From: Berghia stephanieae
Taxonomy: Eukaryota; Mollusca; Gastropoda; Nudibranchia; Aeolidiidae
Direction of reading: 5' to 3'
Length of the DNA stretch: 64,000 nt
Assembly (NCBI GenBank): GCA_034508935.3
Contig: CM067454.1
Span: 35,380,682-35,444,681, forward strand
Part shown: positions 53,918 through 64,000 of the stretch, piece by piece
Layout: each line of letters begins with the position of its first letter
Numbering within the stretch: position 1 is the stretch's first letter
Made by a program: the position numbers and the translations under genes
The notes under the pieces: generated by a model
Told to the model about the DNA's origin: nothing
Seen by the model: only the letters and a program-made list of their open reading frames with translations
Database searches by the model: none

Positions 53918-56463
53918 ATAACATCACAGCGGACAAACCCGAGCCTATTAGTACCCTTCATGACAGAATATCAATGATGCTTTGCAAATTGTTGCGACAA
54001 GAGAAAGTCGATCGCACCGTCGAATTCTACATGGGCCTTTGTGATTTGGAGACCATTCGCGTGAAGGAAGGGATGCTCGTCTTGAAGTTGTCTCAGCTGG
54101 ATGGATGCTTGGTAACTCTGGAAAAGACTTTTAAGGGATCAGACGTGATTCCAGTGCCGCCTGAAATGAAGGATGACAATAGATTTGTGAACGGTGTGAA
54201 GGGTACCTTCGACGTAGCCAAATATATTTTAAATCTGTACGTGCCAATAGATCCCCCTTCAAATCCATTGTCAGAATCACAAATGACATCTGCATCTACA
54301 TCGACATTTTCCCTCTCATCCTCCTCCTCCTCATCGGCAACATTAACCACTTCGTCAACATCAACAATTTCGTCAGCATCATTAACCTCATCATCCTCAT
54401 CCACATCAACACCCTCCACGTCAACAACGTCGCTTCCAACAACACCAGAAGCTGCTTCCGTATCCAAACCTTCCTTGAACGGGATCGAGGCCACGTCTGC
54501 CAAACGGCCCCTTCCCGCTGACGACCACAGCAAAATAGAACAAATTAAGAGACAGAGAAATGAAGCTTGGTTTCCCCTTAAGACAGACGGGGACGCAAAC
54601 GAAGCCGATAATGTCACGTTAGAGCTGTATACCACCACACCTAACAACGAAACCTGTGATAGCACAGACAATTTAGTCACCCCGTCCCCTAACAACAGAA
54701 ATCAAATACTGCATCCACATGCACCTCAAGACAGAAGACTTCATTTTCCATCAGTTCATCCAGTTGAAAGACCGATAAACTACCCTAGTTCAACCCCAGT
54801 CACATACATAACTCTATCAGGTTCAGCCTCCGACGCATGTTCATTTCATGTGAAGCACGAGAACCACACGCTTAACGGTGCCATAATGAACAAAATGCAC
54901 GCCACCTCTCGGGTTCATACTCAAAACCTATTAAATGGACATCTCCAGATTTGCCCACAAAATGAGGATGAGCGGATGATCAGTCTGCAAAACGGGACTC
55001 CAATAGATAATCAAAGTGAATTGCCCCAAGATTTATGCACAAGACGCGTCCCTCTCATTAATGGGCGTACCAACATCAGATACACTCTAGATTCTCAATA
55101 TGGACAAGAGCACGCTCATAATAGTGTGGTTGTAAACATGACCAATGGCCATGACATGTCAACGGAAAGAGGAAGGTCACTATCGTCTTTCCCCTCATTG
55201 TCAGCAGCTGCTCCGAATTCCAGTTTATATGTCCTCGCCCAAAAGGAGATAAGTGACCTTAAAGGACAAATATTAAAGCTAAAACGACCCAACCTGTGTG
55301 AGACACAAAGGCTTCGCAGGGAGAGCTATGTTGAGTTGGAACAACGCAATACCCCACATTTGCTTTCCCTTATCGAGTCAAAACATCATGTTGTAAGTGA
55401 CGCTCAAAATAGTAACAATCACAATCAAGTAGTAAATGAGTTGATAGAAAAAAGCGAAATGCTAGAAAAGCGTTTACTTGAACTTACCCGACATCAAGTC
55501 GAATCAAAAAGCGAAGAGATTATGCACAGACGGGAGCTCGAAGCTCTCCGTATGTCGCAAGGGAATCAATTACAAAATCACCCATCTCATACATTATACG
55601 TTCACGAGGGCCCAAATCGTGACCATATGAACAACGGATTTTACCAGAATCGGTCAGCATCGATGGATATAGAATCCATCACTGATCGATCACCATGCTA
55701 CACCGTCCTCCGTTACCGACAATCCTCATCTCCCACATCGCCATCATCATCATCCTCATCACAGGGTAATATTCATGACAATGGCTTTGCTCAGCAATCG
55801 AGTCGAAATAGTTCAAATTCTAGCATCATTAAAGCTCTACAGCAACCGCCTCAATGGAGGTTTTTTTCGGACGGTCAAAATATTGTTCAGCCCACGTTTG
55901 AACGTGAACAATTAGGTGCCCCGATCTTTTCATCCACCGGCCAAGATGTTGGGTTTCTTTTGTCCAATGTCAAAGCCAATATACAGTCTATTCGTGACGA
56001 CGAGAAGGCTGAAGACTTGACAATCGCGTCAAATCGCCGAATCCATCAAGCGTCTGAGAGAACTAGAACCGCAAGCTTTAGCGGTTCCCTTTCAGAGGCC
56101 CGTCTACAAAGGAGATACTCCGGGCCTCCATCTCTACCCACCGCCTCCTCCTTGACCAGCCCGTCATCTGTACCCACCGCCTCTTCTTTGACCAGCCCGT
56201 CATCTGTACCCACCGCCTCCTCATTGACCAGCCCGTCATCTGTACCCACCGCCTCCTCATTGACCAGCCCGTCATCTGTACCCACCGCCTCCTCATTGAC
56301 CAGCCCGTCATCTGTACCCACCGCCTCCTCATTGACCAGCCCGTCAACCCCCAACGCCGACAGTTCTAGCCGCTCGTCCTCACCACATCCAAGTGACAGT
56401 AGTACGTCTGCCCACAAGAGTTTGAAAAAACGTTGGCTTACGCGCCATAATATGAAGGACTAG
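53918..56463 (+). CDS. Last exon: end of ligand-binding domain plus long C-terminal extension
   Basis: Acceptor CCTCATCCAG ends at 53917; stop TAG at 56461-56463. 847 codons. The first 90 or so residues finish the ligand-binding domain: ISTLHDRISMMLCKLLRQEK, then MGLCDLETIRVKEGMLVLKL (helices 9-11 of NR1 receptors; E75: KLPDLRSLNNMHSEELLAFK). No canonical AF-2 helix (hydrophobic pair - x - E - hydrophobic pair) follows. About 730 residues of low-complexity, probably disordered sequence come next. They include a Ser/Thr tract (54286-54450), a Lys/Arg patch (54546-54580), a likely coiled coil (about 55330-55560, with ELIEKSEMLEKRLLELTRHQ) and six 12-residue repeats (56131-56346). The C-terminus is basic (SLKKRWLTRHNMKD). 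Such an F domain is known in E75, but its sequence here is unfamiliar. Confidence 0.9.
56131..56346 (+). repeat. 36-bp coding minisatellite, six units
   Basis: Six in-frame copies of a 36-bp unit encoding (S)VPTASSLTSPSS. The first copy differs slightly (SLPTASS), and later units differ only at the TTG/CTC/CTT region. The unit is a multiple of three, so copy-number change would keep the frame. Confidence 0.95.
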
Positions 56464-56903
56464 AAAGAATTTTTTAAAACCCAACTCGGCAGCAATGTAA
56501 TTGGAATCTTGTGAGGTCCCCTGGTGGACCAGGTGGTTGATCGTCCTGTCTCTTGTGATGTTGTCTGTGATAATTATGTTTGATTTTCCAAATACAGAGC
56601 TGCCAAATTGTGTTGTTTATTTGCTTTTTTCTCTATTTTTTTTTGGTCAGAACATATCCTAACAGGATTTTCAAAACTTTCCCCTTTGCATTTTAAAGTG
56701 ATATAGTGATGCCCATACAAGCAATATCACCAATCTTGAAGTTGTTATTTTGTTATTACAAAGACTGAGGGCGGGCAGCACAACGTTGGTTTCATCTGTC
56801 TTACCCCCCCCCCCCCCCTCTCCCCCCCCTCCTCCCCCCCCCCCCCCCACTGCCCCTCTCCTTGTTCGGATTGACACCAGCAACTTGTTTCGACTGGATT
56901 AGA

Positions 56904-56909
56904 AATAAA
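56904..56909 (+). terminator. Possible polyadenylation signal
   Basis: AATAAA lies 441 bp after the stop codon, the first I noticed downstream. Poly-C/T tracts occupy 56803-56850 just before it. Other AATAAA hexamers exist further on, so the true 3' end is not fixed. Confidence 0.3.
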
Positions 56910-58090
56910 AACAAATGGACATTTTATGATAGACATGTTTTCGTTGTAAAATAACTCAATTATTTTGCATGATATTGTAACTCTTCTAATGTGACGTTCA
57001 ATTTGTAACAATTGGAGTGAATTCATTTTGCTGGATATCTTGTAGAAGTGTCAGTGTTGGACTTTTCTAGTCACAAGTACTATATTATACTGTTCTTGGA
57101 TTTACTACTGGTCTCTTTAGGACTGGAATCTTGGTCTCTCTATGTGCGTGTTAGCCAGAGCTCGAACTTTTTAACATTCTATCCTCCTTTTTACTGGAGA
57201 TGCTACTGGACAACCGTAGCAGGAGGTCAAGTACCGTGAAATCGTTAAAAGCAAAAAGACAAATATAGATATTTATTTCTCGAAGTTTCGTTCTTTTAAT
57301 TCAGCACGGCTTAATCCTCATCGGCCATGGGGAGCATAAGGCATCTGCTTCTACAACCACTCTACTAAAGTACTCTTCTCTGTCGTTTTATACCGAAACC
57401 TCAAAACGCTTAACATTATCACCCACCAACCCATGCCGTGCCAAAAGACTCATAGAATAGTCACATCCACTAACTATAAATGAGGACATAAATTTATGGA
57501 AAAGATATGTTTTCAGCTAATTCTTAAAATCTTCGACGCTGCTCGCGAGTCTTGCTGACAAAGGAAGCGAGTACACCATCTCTCCTCACTGTCTCCCCTC
57601 TTATCTTAATGTAGCCTCGGTGATCAGTCTCCTTGCTAACCAGGAAATTGAGAAAACAATTTTGGACTTATCTACGGTAAATCAACTGAACAAAAACAAA
57701 ACAAAAAAGCAACCAAACAAAGACAAAACAAAAACAAGCGTTTTGCGATATTATCTCCCTATTCAAGAGCATGATGTAAGTGGTATGCCATCTTCATATT
57801 CAGAGGTCTTGACTGTATTGTCCATGTTGGTAGCAATTTTATGAAGTAATCATTGAAGCGCTCTGCCCGTTCTGATTTGTTTTGGTGTGATGGCAGTAAT
57901 TTTCCCTACTATCAACTTTCATCAAACCGTTCAGGACATAAAACTGACATGGTGTGGAAACAATACTATTTCCTATTAAAGTTAAAGAAAATATTGTTGG
58001 ATGTTTATTCAAGTTCAAGGTCAACCATAATGTCTTTCAATGTCTTTGGACTCAAAATGAAATTCGAAATTTGCCATACTCTGAAAAAGA
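56910..58090. other. Unique AT-rich non-coding DNA
   Basis: No gene recognised. Probably 3' UTR or intergenic. Confidence 0.6.
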
Positions 58091-58094
58091 AAAA

Positions 58095-58285
58095 CATATT
58101 AGAATTTGGCAAAAATACTCGTCCGTCAAATATCGATTAAAATAAATGATCCTCATCTTGTCAAAAACTCAAAAACAAATCTTGGACATGGCAGTCTTCC
58201 TTGTCGTCCCGGGTTTGAGTCATTTTATTCGGTCGATGTTTGAAGGACTATTTTTGTTGCCAAAGTTTTAATAAGTGGTTTCTTT
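58095..58285. repeat. Foldback MITE, TGGCCAGAAAA family
   Basis: TCGTCCGTCAAATATCGATT on the left and TCGATGTTTGAAGGACTATTT on the right with the GATCCTCATCTTGTCAAAAAC core. Confidence 0.6.
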
Positions 58286-58289
58286 TTAT

Positions 58290-60700
58290 TGTAGAAATGT
58301 GATAGAACAAGTCATTTCGTTGGGTGGTTTACAACTAGAACTATAAACCTTTACCAAAGATTTCCAAGAGGTCTCGGGGTATCATTGTGATCTATCGCCG
58401 TGTAAGGTAAATTTGGTTTCTAGCTCAAATATAAGTTATTGCTTTGTCAACTGTGTCACAAGACAGCTATTCTATAATATATCATCAACAAACAGTCTTT
58501 CAAAATAAGTAAATAATGTTAACAATTTAACTTATTAATTATGCGAATATAAATGTTGTATTTCGTATTGTGCGTGTGTAATTCAATAGTGTCTCTGGTT
58601 TAAGATTTTGGTCATATTTAACTATCAATATATCTAAAAAGGTGGGTTGTTTTTCATGGAGGTATCTTCTATTCAAAGAATGCCTTTCACTTGCATGGCG
58701 GATATCATGTCGTAGATGTTGCTGATGTCTTGATTCATGAATCTGTTTCGATACGTTTTAAATAGTGAATTTATTTTAATGCAGCATTGTAAATTTGCCA
58801 TTATTGTTTTGGATGTTCATGTTTCTATTGAAATTGATAGATTTTGGATAAATTGGGAAATTAATTGAAACAGATGAATGGCTATGGCATCTTTTCATTC
58901 TCTATTCTTCCCTAGGTGTCTTTCGTTTTGCGGCAATCTTTCTTTTCTCAGAGACAGTATTTAAGATCTTACTAAATTGCGCGGGTGCAGAAATTCCAAC
59001 AAAATAAAACATGGCGCATATTGTTTTGTGTTCGCCTTTCTATTAAAATTATCTCAGGATTCCATCCTAACTTACATTTTGTTTTGGTTGACACCATTTG
59101 AATTAATTATTCTCAGAGGGGAAAAACTAAATTTCTGATTGACATCTCTAATGCTGGATTCCAATGTCTGTTGTTGGTAATTGTTTACAAGATATTAAAA
59201 TTGTAATGGGTTTATGTGAGACCTAGATTAATTTACAATCATACAACATACAGGAGATGATGATATTAATTTTGTTACATGTTTTTTCGACATGGCAAGC
59301 ATGACTCAAGATCGCCAAAATCTTTCTGATTTGCCACTTTACATATTTTAGTCAGTAACGGGATTGCGTTTATGAGATTTTTAATTTGCGTAGATTTTTA
59401 ATAAAAACGTAATGAATTTTATTTTGAATTAAAAATAACATTTGTTTTAAGCTTTTGACAATTTCAGAATATTTCTCAAAAATTAAATTTTACTTTTATG
59501 AAATTCCTAAAAAAAAAGAAAAAAGAAAAGACCATTCTTGGAAATTTGATGGCGCCTCCATCGTTTTTTATTCATTCCATATACTGTTGTTATACCATTG
59601 GCTGAACTTAAAATTCTAAAGACTTTTAAGGTGACTAATCCCATATTTTGAAGTACAACTTATTTATCATTTAAAATACATTGTCGAATCCGTACTTGGG
59701 CCTTATTTGAATTGATTTATTCACATCAGATTGGAATTTTTAAAGAAGTTTATGCTGATATTTTGATTTTACGTTAGAAATTGAGATGGCCAATTTAAAT
59801 CATACTACATTATTTCTAAAGCATTTTTAGATCAGTATAAATATTAGAGTTTACATGTTTTCAGGACATTTTAAATGTGAGCAGCTCATTACATATATAC
59901 ACGAATCCTCAGGGAAATTTTACTTTTTACTTTCTTTAATCTCCATACAAATGTTGTATACGTAATATATTTTATAATAGTGCTAATTAAAGCATTTGCT
60001 TTGACATTGTTAAATGGAATAAATCTGGCAGCTGTCACCCCATCAAGGAATATTCAAAATCATACAATGTGTGTTCAATATTTTAAAATTAATTTTGAAC
60101 AAACACTACTATCATGTCGAAGTGTATTGGACAACTGGTGCTTTAAATTTCAATGTAAAAATATGACATCATATTTAATTTAATTTTCCATGTCGTCTGT
60201 AGAATTGAATTGTCGCAATCATGCTAAAATTGCTTTTAGACTATTCATTCATTCTTTTACTTCCATGTCATTAAATTTCTTTTTCTTATTAGAATTTTGC
60301 AAAGTGCTGGCATACGAGAGTAGTTGAGTAGATTTACTACATGTCACATACACGTTTCTTGGGCTTTTATTTTTATTTTTTTTAGTGCAATTTGGCCACA
60401 AAAGCTTTGAGTAAATAAATGGTTAAAATTGTTATTTTTGCAATAAATATATATTCGACCAAACTGAATGGCATTTCATCATTTGTAAAGTGATTTAATG
60501 TGACAATTCATAGAAATATGCTTATAAACTTTACTTACATTTTGTGCCAGATTTTTTTCTCCTTGAAAATTGGACTTCCCCATACCACAAAATATACAGA
60601 ATTTTTGTGTGTGGATGGGGGGGGGGGGGGTGTCCTTATAAAGCGAAATGCTGATGTTAGTCAAGTGCCCATTGAATTAATTTCTTGTTAATTGGAGCGA
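58290..60700. other. Unique AT-rich DNA
   Basis: 2.4 kb with no repeat family from elsewhere in the window and no coding signal. G run at 60618-60630. Confidence 0.65.
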
Positions 60701-60709
60701 CTTATGCAG

Positions 60710-61095
60710 CAGGGCTGAGAATCTTCCGCCTAAAGGCGGATTTCCGCCTAAATGGTAGTTTATCTCCGCCCATCCCATCACATTTCCTACTTTTTCAAAT
60801 TTGCCGTGTCAAACATTTTCCTCAAAACCACAAAATCACCATTATGTCATATGTCATATTTTGACACCTGTGCTCAGTCTCGTGAAATTTAGTGACGGTC
60901 CCGTTTTTATGACGTTGGGCCAGACAGCATGGCACCAGATGTCACAATAGACACAGACGACCAGTAGTGTTCTTTGATTAGTTAGTTGATGGTTGAAGGG
61001 GAAGTTTCTATTTCTCTTTTCTTCTTTTTTTTTTTTGGATATAGAATTCAAAAGGTCAATACATAAGTTATTCTGGTAAAGAAGTCTCTCCTCGT

Positions 61096-61175
<80 letters not shown>

Positions 61176-62216
61176 CTTTCGCAACCACATTAAATCATCT
61201 GGTATATAGAAATGATATATTAGAACAAAGCAATGGTGGTTGGCTTAGTTTAATCTTTTTTCTTTTTACCTTTTGACTATGGCTTTAAATTTGAGAGATT
61301 CTTGGGTTGTATTTATAAGCTGACTAACTACTAGGTTTCTGATTCTTTGCTTGTGTTTGATCGATAGACCGAGAAATGTTCCTCCTTTTTAACAATTGCT
61401 ATTATCATCACTGAATAAAAAAAAAAAACACTCACCAAAACCACTACATCATCTCTACCACCCCTACTATTACAATCACCACCACATCATCATCCCTACC
61501 ACCACTACTACTACTACTACAAATAGCACCACATCATCCCTACCACCACTACTACTACAACTACCACGACATCATCAACCCTACTACCACTACTACAACC
61601 ACCATCATATCATCATCCCCACCACCACTTCTACTTCAACCACCACTACATCATCATCCCTACCACCACTACTATTACCACCACCATCACACCATCATCC
61701 CTACCACCTCTACTACTACAACCACCACCACATCATCAACCCTACTACCACGACTACAACCACCACCTCATCATCCCTACCACTACTACTACTACAACTA
61801 CAACCGTCATCCCTACCACCACCACTACTACAACCACCACCAAACCATCATCCCTACCACCACTACTACTACAACCACCACAACATCATCCCTACCACCA
61901 CTACTACTACAACTACCACCACATCATCATTCCTACCACAGCTACTACAATCACTACCACATCATCCCTACCACTGCTATTACTACAACCACCACCACAT
62001 CATCAACCCTACTACAACCACCAAATGTTGTAATTACACTTTCAACTTTTGAAATTCCACCGAGTCGTGTTAGAAATTGCTGCGAGACAAATTTTCGATC
62101 GCATCTCAGTAAATTTTAGTGAAATTCAAATTTATAGGTTATGGTCGCATGGATGGGTCATGATCTTCACGAAGAAAAATTTCCTCCTTTTTTGTGACCA
62201 GTCATTCTCACCCCTG
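60710..62216. mobile_element. Expanded hAT-like non-autonomous element with trinucleotide array
   Basis: Left end CAGGGCTGAGAATC and right end CATTCTCACCCCTG, flanked by ATGCAG at 60704-60709 and 62217-62222. Shares both ends and interior blocks with 38761-39246. It has about 600 bp of extra sequence (60800-61400) with (CT)n at 61107-61170 and a 580-bp ACC/ATC/ACT array (61435-62020). The 218-residue open frame in the array is a repeat artefact. Confidence 0.75.
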
Positions 62217-62234
62217 ATGCAGCTATTATATCCT

Positions 62235-62772
62235 CAGGCTGGGTGGGGATCCTGACCTCCCATAGCGGGCAGGGAGGTACATACTGTGTCTTCTATCCCC
62301 TTATATCTGTTTTCCAACATGCTTTCTGTCTTTGTCTTGGAGTGAGATTGCTTGGTTTTGTCCTAACCTTGGTCGGAGTCCTTGGCTGAGAGAGAAACAG
62401 TCGAATGTATAGTTATTGCTTTGGGAGATGATATTTTTTCCTTGTAAATCATCTCTCTGTTATGTACTGTATTATGTTTTATTTTCATGTTATATTTGAT
62501 TTGTTAACATTTGAGTGTATTCCTCTTAGTGGGGACCTGTGCTTGTGTCTGGATGAGACTTTTAGGTGATCTCACACTAAGTACTTTGATGGTGTGCTCT
62601 TGGAATCTACATCTGTTTCCTATTTGAACAAATTCCCCTTTGTCTTACCTTTTCTTGGGTGCTTCATTGAATTCTATAACTTTTTTACTATCCCATTTCT
62701 TCCTTTTTACTGGCGCTGATATGACCTTAATGTGTTGCAAGCGCCGTAAAACCCTAAAAAACAAACAAAAAC
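62235..62772 (+). repeat. Retroposon family 4 copy
   Basis: From GTGGGGATCCTGACCTCCC to GTTGCAAGCGCCGTAAAACC plus an AAACAAACAAA tail. Nearly full length; inserted just right of the hAT-like element. Confidence 0.85.
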
Positions 62773-62919
62773 ATATCCTCAGGAATCCTTTATAAAAATT
62801 TTTTTAATGTAATGCCTTAGTCTCATCAGTCAGACTTCCTTTTAATATGCCAGATCTTTTCATTGATTCTTACAATTAAAACATTTGTTTATTATTTAAC
62901 GTTTATAGATCCGATAACC

Positions 62920-63050
62920 CTAATAATTATGGGCTCATTGCAGTTGTAATGGAGATACTCCCAACACAACGTGAAATATTGCCCATTACAACAATGTTAA
63001 TCAAGCCCTTACTTGCATTCGATGATCAGACCTGCAAATATATGCACCTA
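62920..63050. repeat. Inverted-repeat MITE related to 15915-16080
   Basis: GGGCTCATTGCAGTTGTAATGG and CCCATTACAACAATG with TGATCAGACCTGCAAATATA on the flank. The order is the reverse complement of the 15.9-kb copy. Confidence 0.6.
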
Positions 63051-63394
63051 AAATGTAACTAATCATAATATAGGCTACAGTATGATTGGCATCGCCTTAG
63101 AGTCGGTGTAAAATATCGCCTACGGCCCTGCTTTGTGAATTTCCTCGACCGGTTCTATTTTCCCTCTCATTTATATCATGATGTATCAGTATTTGGTTGC
63201 TCATTATTTTCTAATTATGAATTAATTATAACGACATTGAATGTAAACATTCTTGTAAATGTGTCTATATCATTGAAACGCTTTATGTCATTATATTATG
63301 TGACTAAATGTATACGTTATGTGATTACGATAGTTAATTGATAGGATAATAAATCTTGTGTAAAGACGAGATTGAATGCATTTATCATTTTATC

Positions 63395-63750
63395 CATCAG
63401 GAACCACTATTGATATTATTCATATGTAATATATATTTATGTATACTGTATAATGTAACGCTTCGTGTATTATATATGTACATCTTATGATTAATGATAA
63501 ATTAAAGGATATGGTCATGGGTGATGATGATTGAAAGCATGCATGATACTGCCTTATCAGGAACCAATATTGATATTATTTTATATATACTGTATGATTG
63601 AACTTAACTGTATAAATGCATAATGTAATGTGTGTGTTTATATGCAGTGTTATGAATGAATTAAAATATAGTTAGAGATTGAATGCATTATTATATTGTC
63701 GTGTCAGGAACCAATATTGATATTATTTACATGTAATATAAATTATGTAT
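63395..63750 (+). repeat. Three degenerate tandem copies, period about 150 bp
   Basis: TCAGGAACCAATATTGATATTATT-like starts at about 63399, 63558 and 63706. Each is followed by TGTATACTGTA and TAATGTAA. The remaining sequence to 64000 is AT-rich without a gene. Confidence 0.65.
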
Positions 63751-64000
63751 ACTGTAAAATTATACTTTACTTTACTGTACAATAATATACTATACACTCC
63801 AATGCCGGTGATGATAATGTTATATGCTATAAAACACGAATTATTCTACATCCAATGTACATTTTTTAAAAATAGAGCACTCCATCTGTACATTCATATC
63901 TTTTTACATCTGACCCGGTGCAAAGGTGACAGAAATACCAATGACAGTATGCAATTTAATTCCGTTCCACCCGGTGCAAGTATAAAATAATTACCAATGC

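Larger units (their letters stand above)
36932..56463 (+). other. Nuclear receptor gene (NR1-like), seven exons recognised
   Basis: Exons: 36932-38240, 43595-43692, 44959-45106, 45709-45887, 46653-46748, 47995-48247, 53918-56463. Every intron starts GT (five GTAAGT/GTGAGT, one GTGAGG) and ends AG after a pyrimidine tract, and all joins from 43595 to the stop keep frame. Together they encode an N-terminal domain, two C4 zinc fingers, a basic hinge, a divergent ligand-binding domain and a very long C-terminal extension. The total would be about 1,500 residues against 400-800 for most receptors. The first exon ends in phase 0, while 43595 needs one carried base. An exon in between is therefore missing from this model, or the first exon belongs to another transcript. 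I cannot name an orthologue. Confidence 0.85.

Noticed and set aside
54093-54695. 200-residue antisense frame under the last receptor exon
   Set aside because: Shadow of the Ser/Thr-rich coding strand; Asp/Val-rich complement without motif.
61396-62052. 218-residue Pro/Thr/His-rich frame
   Set aside because: Lies inside the ACC/ATC array of a non-autonomous DNA element; no splice or domain evidence.

Overview
The window is animal nuclear DNA. The only convincing host gene is a multi-exon plus-strand nuclear receptor gene with consensus splice sites and kilobase introns. It lies in a landscape packed with retroelements, tRNA-derived SINEs, foldback DNA elements and microsatellites. The Penelope-like element with a GIY-YIG endonuclease, the Jockey/I-type LINE and the tRNA-headed SINEs suggest an invertebrate bilaterian, probably marine. 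The sequence alone does not fix the phylum.

Layout. 1-1092: tRNA-headed SINE copies nested in a minus-strand Penelope-like 5' unit that carries a hammerhead-ribozyme-like core. 1093-4664: a plus-strand Penelope-like element with an N-terminal region, reverse transcriptase and GIY-YIG endonuclease. 4665-6660: microsatellites, GGACCG-rich blocks, a 150-bp direct repeat and a tRNA-like SINE. 6667-10022: an almost complete single-ORF LINE between 10-bp target duplications. 10400-10880: a second Penelope-like 5' unit with the same ribozyme core. 10881-17200: mostly unique non-coding DNA and microsatellites, including 520 bp of (TTC)n inside a foldback element. 17312-18330: a foldback element with arms of about 300 bp. 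18430-29735: an 11.3-kb tandem array of five related non-coding units, interrupted by a 537-bp retroposon and a palindromic hAT-like MITE. 30000-36900: SINEs and MITEs.

Host gene. Seven exons run from 36932 to 56463: a long Ser/Pro/Thr-rich N-terminal exon, one exon for each zinc finger of the DNA-binding domain (43595-43692 and 44959-45106), three hinge and ligand-binding exons, and a last exon of 2.5 kb. The DNA-binding domain and the extension behind it look most like thyroid hormone receptor or other NR1 receptors. The ligand-binding domain looks more like E75/REV-ERB. The usual helix-3 lysine and a C-terminal AF-2 helix are not recognisable. After the ligand-binding domain comes an unusual extension of about 730 residues with a Ser/Thr tract, a probable coiled coil and six perfect-length 12-residue repeats. 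One small coding exon seems to be missing between the first exon and the zinc-finger exons, and the first exon needs one reading-frame change.

56464-64000: unique AT-rich DNA (3' UTR or intergenic), an expanded hAT-like element, another copy of the 537-bp retroposon family and a degenerate tandem repeat. No bacterial operon, CRISPR array, rRNA gene or intact functional tRNA gene was seen. No retrovirus, LTR-retrotransposon or Polinton protein was recognised.
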